From the NCBI GenBank assembly GCA_002435305.1, contig DJMH01000106.1, positions 1-12,666 of the forward strand: a stretch of 12,666 nt of DNA. The letters run 5' to 3'. Positions 5,511 through 12,666 of this stretch are shown here, in pieces. Under the pieces are notes generated by a model. The model searched no databases. It was not told where the DNA came from and saw nothing but the letters and a program-made list of their open reading frames with translations. The stretch comes from Dehalococcoidia bacterium UBA6495. GTDB taxonomy: Bacteria > Chloroflexota > Dehalococcoidia > Lucifugimonadales > UBA826. Each line of letters starts with the position of its first letter. Within the stretch, counting starts at the first letter, position 1. Made by a program: the position numbers and the translations under genes.

Positions 5511-7691
5511 GTGTTAGAGCTATATAACACTCTCACAAGAAAAAAATCTGCCTTAGTCCCGCACGAAAAAGGCAAATTCAGTGTTTATACATGTGGGCCG
5601 ACGGTATATCGAGACGCCCATATCGGAAATCTGCGATCCTACTTGATGGCCGACTGGATCCGACGGACATTGCAAGTTCTCGGCCATGAAGTTACCCATA
5701 TAAAGAACATAACCGACGTCGGACATATGAGGCAGGAAGTTCTTGAACAAGGTGAGGACAAAGTAATAGCGGCCGCTATAGCAGAGGGTAAGACTCCGGC
5801 CCAAATAGCACAGTTTTATACCCAGCGTTTTCTGGACGATGAATTGGCCATCAATATATTACCTGCCGACGAATTCCCAAAGGCAACCGAACACGTGAAT
5901 GAGATGATTGAAATTATTGGTTCACTACTTCATTCATCACTCGCATATGAAGTGGACGGGAATATATATTACGACATTAATTCCTTTCCAACTTACGGCA
6001 ATTTGTCAGGTAATATTCACGAATCTGAATTGCAGGAAGCTGTGAGAATAGAATCGGACCCTTTAAAAAAAGATCCTAGAGACTTCACCCTTTGGAAGAA
6101 AGCTGAGGAAGGAAGGACGTTGAAATGGGCTAGTCCTTGGGGTGACGGTTTCCCAGGTTGGCATATTGAATGTTCTGCTATGTCGATAAAATATTTAGGT
6201 AAGCACATAGATGTTCATACCGGTGGTGTAGACAATATATTCCCCCACCATGAGGGAGAAATTGCCCAAAGCGAAGGATATACCGGTTCCCAGGTAGTGA
6301 ATCATTGGGTACATGGTCAACACTTACTGGCCGATGGTGTAAAAATGGCCAAGTCAGCCGGTAATGCCTTCATAATACCCGACTTGCTAGAGAGGGGAAT
6401 TGATCCGTTGGCATTCCGTTATCTTTGTATGACTGCCAAGTATCGGACGAGGATAAATTTCACATTCACTTCATTAAAGGCCTGCGAAACAGCTCTCAAT
6501 AAATTGCGTAGGCACTATATTTTATTTAACAAGAGTTCTCAAAAAGGGGCTTCAAATATTGACGCAGTCAAAGAATGGAACGAAAGGTTGATTGCAATTG
6601 TCTGTGAAGACCTGAATATGCCGGGATTAATAGATGGAATATGGAGATTAATAGAATCATCCGATGTCGGGAAATTAGATAAAGCGGAAATATTAAGATC
6701 GATTGATGACTTGATGGGACTTGGATTGGATTCTACTGCTGACATGTACGATTTACCTGAAAAAATAGTTGGTAAATCAACGGAAAGGAGCGCGCTGCGA
6801 GTATCGTTTGATTATGAAGGCTCAGATCGACTAAGAACAGAGATTGAGAAACAGGGGTATTTGGTGGAGGATTCTAAAGATCACACTACTGTAAGGTTTA
6901 AAGATTCCTCAGAAATCAGGGAAGAAAGATGGAAGACAATATCTTCCTCCTCTGAAGTTGCCTCTAATATTTTTCATGAATCCCTCATCCCAGTCACAGT
7001 AGGAGTGGTTGTCAATGGCTACCCTGATGATACACGGCGATGTATATCCAGTGTAATTAGATGGACTGATTTTGATCAAACGGAAATAATTGTTTTAGAC
7101 AACGGGGCCACTGATCTAACAGGGGAACTGTTAGAAGAAATGGCTAAGAATCAAGAAAACCTGCAAGTTATCCATGCTGATCATACTTTGGGTGACGGAT
7201 CTGCAAAAAATATTTTACTGAAGATGGCGAGAGGGGAAATTTTTGTTCTTCTTGATCCAAGTGTAGAAATTAAGGGAGATTTCGTAAAGCGTATAGAAAA
7301 CTTGCTGGAGGATCCAAAAGTCGGTATAGCTGGCCTAGCCGGACTTAGAACAGAAGATTTACTGCATTTTCATGACGGCGAAGGACAATCCGGACAAATG
7401 GATGCAATGCAAGGTTATTGTGTCGCTTTGAAAAGAGAGGACCTTAAAAAGGTTGGGTTAATGAGAGAATCTTTCAGATATTACAGAAACCTAGATTTGG
7501 ACTACAGTTTCCAATTCAAAGAACAGGGGTTCTCTATCATAGCTGACCACACTTTACCCATGGAATTGCACGAACATAGAGGCTGGACTGCCTTATCAGA
7601 AGGAGAGCGGGACGAGTTAAGTAGGAAGAACTACGGCAGGTTCCTTAAAAAATGGAGAGGCCGAACTGACATGTTGGTGTCTAACAAGTAA
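5511..7691 (+). CDS. cysS: Cysteinyl-tRNA synthetase fused to a family 2 glycosyltransferase-like domain
   Basis: The first part charges tRNA-Cys with cysteine. Numbered from GTG 5511 (726 residues) it has C28 in YTCGPTVY, the class I signature HIGN (37-40), C221 in GWHIEC, H246 and E250 in FPHHEGE (with C28 and C221 the expected zinc site), and KMAKS (278-282) in place of KMSKS. The helical domain and small C-terminal CysRS module run to about 466, so the synthetase is full length (the E. coli enzyme has 461 residues). After a short Ser/Glu-rich linker, a GT2 (GT-A fold) domain fills about 493-726. It has IPVTVGVVVNGYPDD, a VLDNGATDLTG nucleotide-sugar motif, LLDPS where DxD or NPD is usual, and a late NLDLD acidic motif (660-664). 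The frame is continuous. The frame also allows GTG 5505, but GAGGAGG (5499-5505) sits five bases before GTG 5511, and MLELYNTL matches typical CysRS starts. The acceptor and sugar donor are unknown. Confidence 0.93.
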   Translation: MLELYNTLTRKKSALVPHEKGKFSVYTCGPTVYRDAHIGNLRSYLMADWIRRTLQVLGHEVTHIKNITDVGHMRQEVLEQGEDKVIAAAIAEGKTPAQIAQFYTQRFLDDELAINILPADEFPKATEHVNEMIEIIGSLLHSSLAYEVDGNIYYDINSFPTYGNLSGNIHESELQEAVRIESDPLKKDPRDFTLWKKAEEGRTLKWASPWGDGFPGWHIECSAMSIKYLGKHIDVHTGGVDNIFPHHEGEIAQSEGYTGSQVVNHWVHGQHLLADGVKMAKSAGNAFIIPDLLERGIDPLAFRYLCMTAKYRTRINFTFTSLKACETALNKLRRHYILFNKSSQKGASNIDAVKEWNERLIAIVCEDLNMPGLIDGIWRLIESSDVGKLDKAEILRSIDDLMGLGLDSTADMYDLPEKIVGKSTERSALRVSFDYEGSDRLRTEIEKQGYLVEDSKDHTTVRFKDSSEIREERWKTISSSSEVASNIFHESLIPVTVGVVVNGYPDDTRRCISSVIRWTDFDQTEIIVLDNGATDLTGELLEEMAKNQENLQVIHADHTLGDGSAKNILLKMARGEIFVLLDPSVEIKGDFVKRIENLLEDPKVGIAGLAGLRTEDLLHFHDGEGQSGQMDAMQGYCVALKREDLKKVGLMRESFRYYRNLDLDYSFQFKEQGFSIIADHTLPMELHEHRGWTALSEGERDELSRKNYGRFLKKWRGRTDMLVSNK

Positions 7692-7783
7692 TTACGTATA
7701 CAACCTTCGGACTATGCTCTAGTATTTCCATGTTCTAATTTTCTTGTCCTAGTGTCAGGGATTTTTCAGACGGAGATTTAATT

Positions 7784-8818
7784 TTGGATAGTTTGTCATT
7801 GCCTTTATTATGGGTTGTTCTTGCCGCCCTGGCATCAACGATTCTGATATCAGCGACACACCTTACAAAGAATGCAGATATCATAGCTTTCAAGACTGGT
7901 TTAGGTAGATCTTTTGTCGGTGTTGTTTTACTAGCAACCGCGACTTCTTTACCGGAACTGGCTACTGGTGTGAGCTCTGTGTTGTCCATTGGAGGATCTG
8001 GAGGGGCCGACCTCGCAGCAGGAGATGCGTTTGGGAGTAATATATTTAATCTCTTGATCATAGGGTTGTTAGACCTCATGTGGCGAAGAGGACCAATATT
8101 AAGCTCATTAGGTAGTGCTCCGGCTCTCGTAGGAGTTTTGTCAATTGTTGTTATTTCACTAGGTGGGTTGGGAATACTAATCCACGGTAACTTAAACTTG
8201 GCGCCATCTTGGCCTGTTAGCCCAGTTTCAGTGGTCCTAATAGTAGTTTTTATAGCTGCTCTTTTTGCCGTATTTAAGGAAGAACAGGATTCGGACTCCT
8301 ATGAAGAACACAATATTTACGCATCGGCTAGTCTCACTAGGGCTACTTTGGTATATCTTACATCGGCACTTATAGTTGTCGTGGCTGCGTATTTCCTGGC
8401 CCATACTGGTGACAACCTTGCCGATAAGATGGGTTGGGAAAAAAGTTTCATGGGTACTCAATTCCTTGCGCTCAGTACCTCCTTACCTGAACTAGCAGCC
8501 TCCGTTGCTGCAATACGTATTATGGCCCCGGAATTAGCCATAACCAATTTACTTGGAAGTAACCTATTTAATATGGGATTTGTGTTATTTATGGATGACG
8601 CAGCGTATATAGATGGACCCTTATGGAGTGTAGTATCCCCGGTTCACTCTATAACCGCTGTAATAGCAATTTTGATGACGACTGTAGTATTGGTACCTGT
8701 TATCAGCAAAGCCAGAGTCTCCTTGGGCCGGATTGTCACCTTGGAATGTGTTGTATTATTAGGCCTCTATGTAGTATCGAGCGTCCTAGTATTTTCTATC
8801 AGTAGCTCTGCTCATTAA
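7784..8818 (+). CDS. CaCA-superfamily cation antiporter (Na+/Ca2+ exchanger-like)
   Basis: This 344-residue integral membrane protein probably exchanges Ca2+ (or a similar cation) for Na+ or H+ across the cytoplasmic membrane. It has the two inverted alpha repeats that define the family. Alpha-1 is GVVLLATATSLPEL (46-59, E58) plus GDAFGSNIFNLL (80-91). Alpha-2 is GTQFLALSTSLPEL (224-237, E236) plus NLLGSNLFNMGF (255-266). Both ion-binding glutamates and both GSN(I/L)FN motifs are present. About ten hydrophobic segments are visible, with a short acidic cytoplasmic loop (EEQDSDSYEEH, about 166-176) between the halves. The length suits bacterial YrbG-type members. The start is TTG at 7784, supported by GGAG (7772-7775) 8 bases upstream. 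The 92-base gap after cysS suggests it may be expressed separately. The ion specificity is inferred from the family only. Confidence 0.9.
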   Translation: MDSLSLPLLWVVLAALASTILISATHLTKNADIIAFKTGLGRSFVGVVLLATATSLPELATGVSSVLSIGGSGGADLAAGDAFGSNIFNLLIIGLLDLMWRRGPILSSLGSAPALVGVLSIVVISLGGLGILIHGNLNLAPSWPVSPVSVVLIVVFIAALFAVFKEEQDSDSYEEHNIYASASLTRATLVYLTSALIVVVAAYFLAHTGDNLADKMGWEKSFMGTQFLALSTSLPELAASVAAIRIMAPELAITNLLGSNLFNMGFVLFMDDAAYIDGPLWSVVSPVHSITAVIAILMTTVVLVPVISKARVSLGRIVTLECVVLLGLYVVSSVLVFSISSSAH

Positions 8819-8859
8819 AGAAGTATGAGTAATTACAAAAATGTGCAGTAGGAGTGAAA

Positions 8860-9180
8860 ATGTTTTTTGAACTAAGAGAGTATAGATGCCCCAATGGACA
8901 GAGAAATAATTGGGTGAAATTTATGGAAGAAGAAATTATTCCCTTTCAGGTATCAAAAGGGATGGTCATACTTGGTAGTTTTACCGGCCAGGAAGAGGAT
9001 GATTTATACATTTGGATACGTCGGTTTGAAAACGAAGAGGAAAGAGAGAAACTCTACGAGGCGGTTTACGAAAGCGATACATGGAAAAATGATATTGCTC
9101 CTAAAATTCCGGCCATGATGGATCGTAGTAAGATAGTTGTTCGTAGAATAGAAGCCTCTTCTCGATCAGTTATCCAGTAG
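8860..9180 (+). CDS. NIPSNAP-family small protein
   Basis: The protein has 106 residues counted from ATG 8860. It opens with FFELREYRCPNGQRNNWVKFMEEEIIPFQ and continues to MVILGSFTGQEEDDLYIWIRRFENEEEREKLYEAVYESDTW, the pattern of NIPSNAP-like ferredoxin-fold (dimeric alpha/beta barrel) proteins. These are small, soluble, and often found beside catabolic genes; no catalytic residue is established for them. The frame also allows GTG 8854, but the AGGAG at 8850-8854 overlaps that codon and lies 5 bases before ATG 8860, so 8860 is the better start. The gene precedes the YtcJ-like amidohydrolase by only 17 bases, so it is probably the first gene of the hydrolase group and may bind or process the same substrate. 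The family assignment is good; the role is inferred from context. Confidence 0.82.
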   Translation: MFFELREYRCPNGQRNNWVKFMEEEIIPFQVSKGMVILGSFTGQEEDDLYIWIRRFENEEEREKLYEAVYESDTWKNDIAPKIPAMMDRSKIVVRRIEASSRSVIQ

Positions 9181-9197
9181 ACGGATTACCCCGACTG

Positions 9198-10709
9198 ATG
9201 GGTGGGGACCTAGAAGGGCGAGTATTTTTAAATCCGGCCGTATTTGACGGGTTTAGGCTCAGGTCTGTAGAGTCTGTGCTGGTGCATAACGACGGCAGCA
9301 TCGATCTAGGCCCTCCAGCGGCATTTAATTCGAATTTAGGATTAAAAACAAAAAAAATCGATGCCCAAGGTCTGACCCTGGTTCCCTCGTTTCATGATAC
9401 TCATATTCATCTTTTAAGTTATGCGGCTAATATCCTTTCCTATGATATTCGCTCAGAAACTGTATTATCTAAAGAACGCCTAGCCGCCGTAATAAAAAGA
9501 GCAGCTTACATTCAAAGAGATTCCAATATGGTTCGGCTTCAAGGGCTGGAGCATAATTTTCAAGAAGGGATGTCTTTTGTTGATAGAACCCTGCTTGATG
9601 AGGTATTACCGGATAGACCTCTTGTGATTCAAACGACTTCCGGGCATGCCCATATTTTAAATTCAGTTGCCATGGACCTCGCGGGGGTCGGAGAAGCGAC
9701 TGATGAACCCCCAGGGGTTACTTTTGAGCGGACTCTGGCTGACGGAAAATTAAGCGGAGTCATGTATGAGTCCGGCGATTATTTGGAAGGTAAACTGCCC
9801 TCGCTGGAAGCCTCCTCCATGAAAGAGGGGATCATTTTAGCGTTGACTAGCATTCATTCAAGGGGCGTAAATTATCTTACTGATGCCACTCATTTGAATG
9901 ATATTTCCCGCTACGAACTGATATCCAGTGTTATCGATGGGTTTCCATTACACATTCATCTCATATTCATGCCGGCGGTCACAGCCCTTAGAGATTTTGT
10001 AGAAGCAGGACGAACATATCGCTCCACTGAAGGGAAAATAATTATGGGTCATTCAAAAATAATGATGACAAACTCTTCAGGAGTGCTTCATCCAGATAGA
10101 AAAGAATTTCAAGAGATGGTTAGAGAAAGTCATTGCCAAGGCTTTCCTGTAGCCATTCATGCCGTTGACATGGGTTCAATCGATATGATCCTTGATGTTC
10201 TACAGGATGATTATTTGGTGGGAGACCGTATAGAACATGCCTCAGAACTTCGAGATGATCAGATAGTTAAGATGGGTCACCTTGGCTTATCAGTTTGTAC
10301 CCAGCCATCCTTTATATACGAAAGAGGAGATGCCTATTTATCTAATCAAAGTGAGGTCAACATAAATTCACTCTATCGAATTAAAAGCTTAATGGAGGCT
10401 GGTGTTTCTGTTTCGGCTTCTTCAGACTCCCCCGTTACCTACCCGGACCCGATGAAGACTATTTATTCTGCTATGACACGTAAGACAAAATCCGGGAATA
10501 TCCTCAATCCCAAAGAAGGGATTTCTGCACTCGATAGCCTGAAGATGCTCACCACCGATAGTGTTACCATTTCAGGATTACCCACCAGAGAGTTCCAGGA
10601 ACCCAAAATTTTCAAAAAAGAGTTCTTGGTTTTAGACATAAATTTAGCTTCAGGCGGAACGAACAACATACTGAAAAATAAAGTTGTACGGATCAAAGAT
10701 TTCCAATAA
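9198..10709 (+). CDS. Amidohydrolase family 3 protein (YtcJ-like)
   Basis: This 503-residue metal-dependent hydrolase has an amidohydrolase (TIM) barrel. The N-terminal beta domain runs to about 60, and VPSFHDTHIHLL (62-73) supplies the H69-x-H71 metal pair. Other candidate ligands are K287 in GHSKIMMTNSSG, H321 in AIHAVD, H347 in DRIEHASE and D410 in ASSDSPV, which are the YtcJ-type positions. YtcJ-like enzymes hydrolyse N-acyl or formyl-imide type bonds, and the substrate here is not known. Two features are off-consensus. The usual HAxGD reads HAVDMGS, and the C-terminal GK-ADLVVLD signature is reduced to KKEFLVLD. The start is ATG at 9198, 17 bases after the NIPSNAP stop, with no clear Shine-Dalgarno sequence and no better in-frame start nearby; coupling to the upstream gene is likely. 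There is no signal peptide, so it is probably cytoplasmic. Confidence 0.87.
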   Translation: MGGDLEGRVFLNPAVFDGFRLRSVESVLVHNDGSIDLGPPAAFNSNLGLKTKKIDAQGLTLVPSFHDTHIHLLSYAANILSYDIRSETVLSKERLAAVIKRAAYIQRDSNMVRLQGLEHNFQEGMSFVDRTLLDEVLPDRPLVIQTTSGHAHILNSVAMDLAGVGEATDEPPGVTFERTLADGKLSGVMYESGDYLEGKLPSLEASSMKEGIILALTSIHSRGVNYLTDATHLNDISRYELISSVIDGFPLHIHLIFMPAVTALRDFVEAGRTYRSTEGKIIMGHSKIMMTNSSGVLHPDRKEFQEMVRESHCQGFPVAIHAVDMGSIDMILDVLQDDYLVGDRIEHASELRDDQIVKMGHLGLSVCTQPSFIYERGDAYLSNQSEVNINSLYRIKSLMEAGVSVSASSDSPVTYPDPMKTIYSAMTRKTKSGNILNPKEGISALDSLKMLTTDSVTISGLPTREFQEPKIFKKEFLVLDINLASGGTNNILKNKVVRIKDFQ

Positions 10710-10761
10710 CTAACACCATGAAAAGAAAGGCAAATCGATTTTATTAAAAGGAGTTATTTAG

Positions 10762-12213
10762 ATGGCACCTACAATGTCAGACATTCTCATTTCAGGCGGG
10801 CTTCTCGTGAGTGGATCCTCTATCACAAAAATGGATGTGGCTGTTTTAGGAGAGAAGATAGTGGAGGTAGCTCCACATCCTTCAGACATTAAGGCAAAAC
10901 GAGTAATAGATGCGTCAGGCCTTTACGTGTTGCCAGGTTTGATTGATGCTCATAATCACCCGATTAATTTAGACAAAATGGACAGTTTTACACTCAGTGC
11001 CGCCTTTGGAGGCATTACCACTGTCATTCCATTTATGCAAAATATGAGAAGCAGGGGAATAGAAGGTACAACGTCAGAGACAATAGATAGATTCATAGAA
11101 GAATCGAATGAGATTTCATATCTAGATTTTGGGGTTCATGCCATATTATTCGGCGATGACGATGTTGAGGTGGAAGTCCCCAAATTAATAGACAACGGGG
11201 TGATTTCATTCAAAATGTTCATGACGTATCCCAGGAGAGGCATGATGATGCCAGATGATCGGATGCTTACTGCAATGTCCTTGGCGGCTGATGCCGGAGG
11301 GATTGCGATGGTCCACGCTGAAAACGGGTATTGTATTGATTTTCTTACAGATAATTTTATCGACAAAGGCCTTACATCTCGTGAGTACTATGCGAAATCT
11401 CAACCCAGAATCTTGGAAGTTGAAGCGGCTAACCGAGCCGCGACTTATGCCTCTGTTACTAATTGTCCACTCTATGTGGTCCATCTGAGCGCTAGAGAAG
11501 TTCTCGAGGTACTTAATAAATATAGGGAGGAAGGTAAACATGTATTTACCGAAACTTGCCCTCAATATCTTGATTTAACAAATGAGACTTTGATGGAACA
11601 CGGAGCGCCAGCCAAGATAGGGCCTCCTCTGAGAGAAAGGGAGGATAATGCAGCTATGTGGGAAGGGTTACAAAACAATGTGATAGATACCATTGCAAGT
11701 GATTTTTGTGGCTTTAGTAAAGCTCATAAATATTCTGGTGGTAGAAGTTCAGGCGCGATGGAGGCGGTAGGTGAGATTGATGAAAATGGCAGTATTTTTG
11801 AGGCTAGTTTCGGCGGCAACTGGACAGAACAGATGTTGCCAGTTGTTTATGAAGAAGGGGTTAATCAGGGGCGCATTACTATGATGAGGCTCGTTCAAGT
11901 GATGTGTGAAAACCCTGCCAAAATATTTGGACTGTATCCTCAGAAAGGAAGCATAACTGTTGGTTCTGATGCCGATATAGTCTTGTTTGACCCTGCTATG
12001 AAACATGTCCTCTCGGCCGAAGCACAGCACTGTAAGGCAGATTTCACAATGTTTGAAGGTAAGGAAATATTAGGTAAGCCTGTGTATTCAATGCAAAGAG
12101 GTCGAACTCTCATCGATAGGGGAGAGATGAAAAGTGAGCAAGGTGGAGCTCTATATCTTCCCGGTGACGTTGATATGACGGCCAGTGCACCGAAGGGATA
12201 TAAAGTGAATTAA
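10762..12213 (+). CDS. Hydantoinase/dihydropyrimidinase-like cyclic amidohydrolase
   Basis: This 483-residue enzyme is of the D-hydantoinase / dihydropyrimidinase / allantoinase group, which opens cyclic amide rings using two metal ions. The metal site can be read in order: H64 and H66 in LPGLIDAHNHP, K151 in FKMFMTY (the Lys that is carboxylated in this family), H185 in MVHAEN, H241 in VVHLS and D314 in IASDFCGF. TETCPQYL (264-271) and KIGPPLRE (285-292) are further family marks. The usual D-H-C after the last strand is D-F-C here, leaving the metal-binding Asp intact. ITVGSDADIVLFDP (398-411) closes the beta domain. ATG 10762 has GGAG (10750-10753) 8 bases upstream; a second Met, at 10774, has no site of its own. 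The enzyme is cytoplasmic. The next gene starts 9 bases downstream. The ring substrate cannot be chosen from the sequence. Confidence 0.9.
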   Translation: MAPTMSDILISGGLLVSGSSITKMDVAVLGEKIVEVAPHPSDIKAKRVIDASGLYVLPGLIDAHNHPINLDKMDSFTLSAAFGGITTVIPFMQNMRSRGIEGTTSETIDRFIEESNEISYLDFGVHAILFGDDDVEVEVPKLIDNGVISFKMFMTYPRRGMMMPDDRMLTAMSLAADAGGIAMVHAENGYCIDFLTDNFIDKGLTSREYYAKSQPRILEVEAANRAATYASVTNCPLYVVHLSAREVLEVLNKYREEGKHVFTETCPQYLDLTNETLMEHGAPAKIGPPLREREDNAAMWEGLQNNVIDTIASDFCGFSKAHKYSGGRSSGAMEAVGEIDENGSIFEASFGGNWTEQMLPVVYEEGVNQGRITMMRLVQVMCENPAKIFGLYPQKGSITVGSDADIVLFDPAMKHVLSAEAQHCKADFTMFEGKEILGKPVYSMQRGRTLIDRGEMKSEQGGALYLPGDVDMTASAPKGYKVN

Positions 12214-12222
12214 GGTAAACAT

Positions 12223-12666
12223 ATGAATATTGATATCCATAGCCATGTGATTCCGACACAATTTTGGAACGCATCTGATAAAGGGCAGAGTTGGTTTGGT
12301 GCCAAGCTTGTTGAGAAAGGTGGGAATTCCTATGTAGATACTATGAACCGATTTGCCGGACCTATTGAACCTAACTGGCGCCTCAGCATGGATGACCGAC
12401 TGAAACTTATGGATTCCATAAACGTAGATATGCAAGTTGTATCTACTCCTCCATATTTCTTTAACTATCACCTTGATCCCGATGAGGGGGCTCAAAGCGC
12501 GAGGTCGGTGAATGAGGATTTAATGGACTATGTAGCTCATGATCCCAACCGGTTTCAGGCGCTGGCTAACGTCCCTTTGCAGAATGTAGACAAGGCGGTA
12601 TCTGAATTAAGGTGGGCTATAGGAGAAGGCTTCAAAGGTGCAGAAATATCTACTAACGTGAACGGG
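12223..12666 (+). CDS. ACMSD-like amidohydrolase (amidohydrolase family 2), 3' end outside window
   Basis: The frame is open from ATG 12223 to the window edge, giving 148 codons of a longer gene. It begins MNIDIHSHVIP, with D4-x-H6-x-H8, the metal motif of amidohydrolase family 2 proteins related to aminocarboxymuconate-semialdehyde decarboxylase (ACMSD). The stretch MDDRLKLMDSINVDMQVVSTPP and later NRFQALANVPLQ are also typical, the latter usually followed by a conserved helix and the G-F-KG-xEI segment seen at the end (GEGFKGAEIST). Members decarboxylate or hydrolyse products of aromatic or heterocyclic ring cleavage. A modest AAGG (12212-12215) lies 7 bases before the ATG and overlaps the hydantoinase stop, so the two are in one operon. 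Reaction and substrate cannot be settled from this fragment. Confidence 0.85.
   Translation, partial: MNIDIHSHVIPTQFWNASDKGQSWFGAKLVEKGGNSYVDTMNRFAGPIEPNWRLSMDDRLKLMDSINVDMQVVSTPPYFFNYHLDPDEGAQSARSVNEDLMDYVAHDPNRFQALANVPLQNVDKAVSELRWAIGEGFKGAEISTNVNG

Noticed and set aside
12151..12495. Minus-strand open frame near the right edge
   Set aside because: It is opposite the hydantoinase end and the ACMSD-like gene start, which have clear family motifs on the plus strand.

Overview
The window reads as ordinary chromosomal DNA of a bacterium of moderate GC content, mixing housekeeping genes with small catabolic genes. The gene mix (COG1579 zinc-ribbon protein beside the RNase P RNA gene, a CysRS variant, a NIPSNAP protein with several amidohydrolase-superfamily enzymes) would suit an uncultured marine Chloroflexota of the SAR202/Dehalococcoidia type. 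That assignment is inference from gene content only; no phylogenetic marker was aligned.

Left arm, all on the minus strand (30-3829). Read in the direction of transcription it holds a coiled-coil zinc-ribbon protein, then a serine-recombinase-like protein joined to it by a 4-base ATGA overlap. The RNase P RNA gene (rnpB) follows, beginning about 43 bases after the recombinase stop. A separately promoted lipoprotein built of three repeated modules comes last. The recombinase-like protein has lost its catalytic serine and most of its catalytic arginines but keeps an intact frame and its DNA-binding and zinc-ribbon regions, so it looks like a retained, domesticated protein and not a recent insertion.

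A 156-186 base divergent intergenic region (3830-4015) separates the arms. Right arm, all on the plus strand (4016-12666): pyruvate kinase; a cysteinyl-tRNA synthetase fused in frame to a C-terminal family 2 glycosyltransferase-like domain; a CaCA-type cation antiporter; then a tightly packed group of a NIPSNAP protein, a YtcJ-like amidohydrolase, a hydantoinase/dihydropyrimidinase-like amidohydrolase and the start of an ACMSD-like amidohydrolase (cut by the window edge). This last group is probably a catabolic operon acting on a cyclic amide or aromatic/heterocyclic compound, but the substrate cannot be read from the sequence.

No tRNA, rRNA, CRISPR array, insertion sequence or attachment site was found. 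The items most worth a second look are the CysRS-glycosyltransferase fusion, the translationally coupled inactive serine recombinase beside rnpB, and the three-module cysteine/tryptophan lipoprotein.
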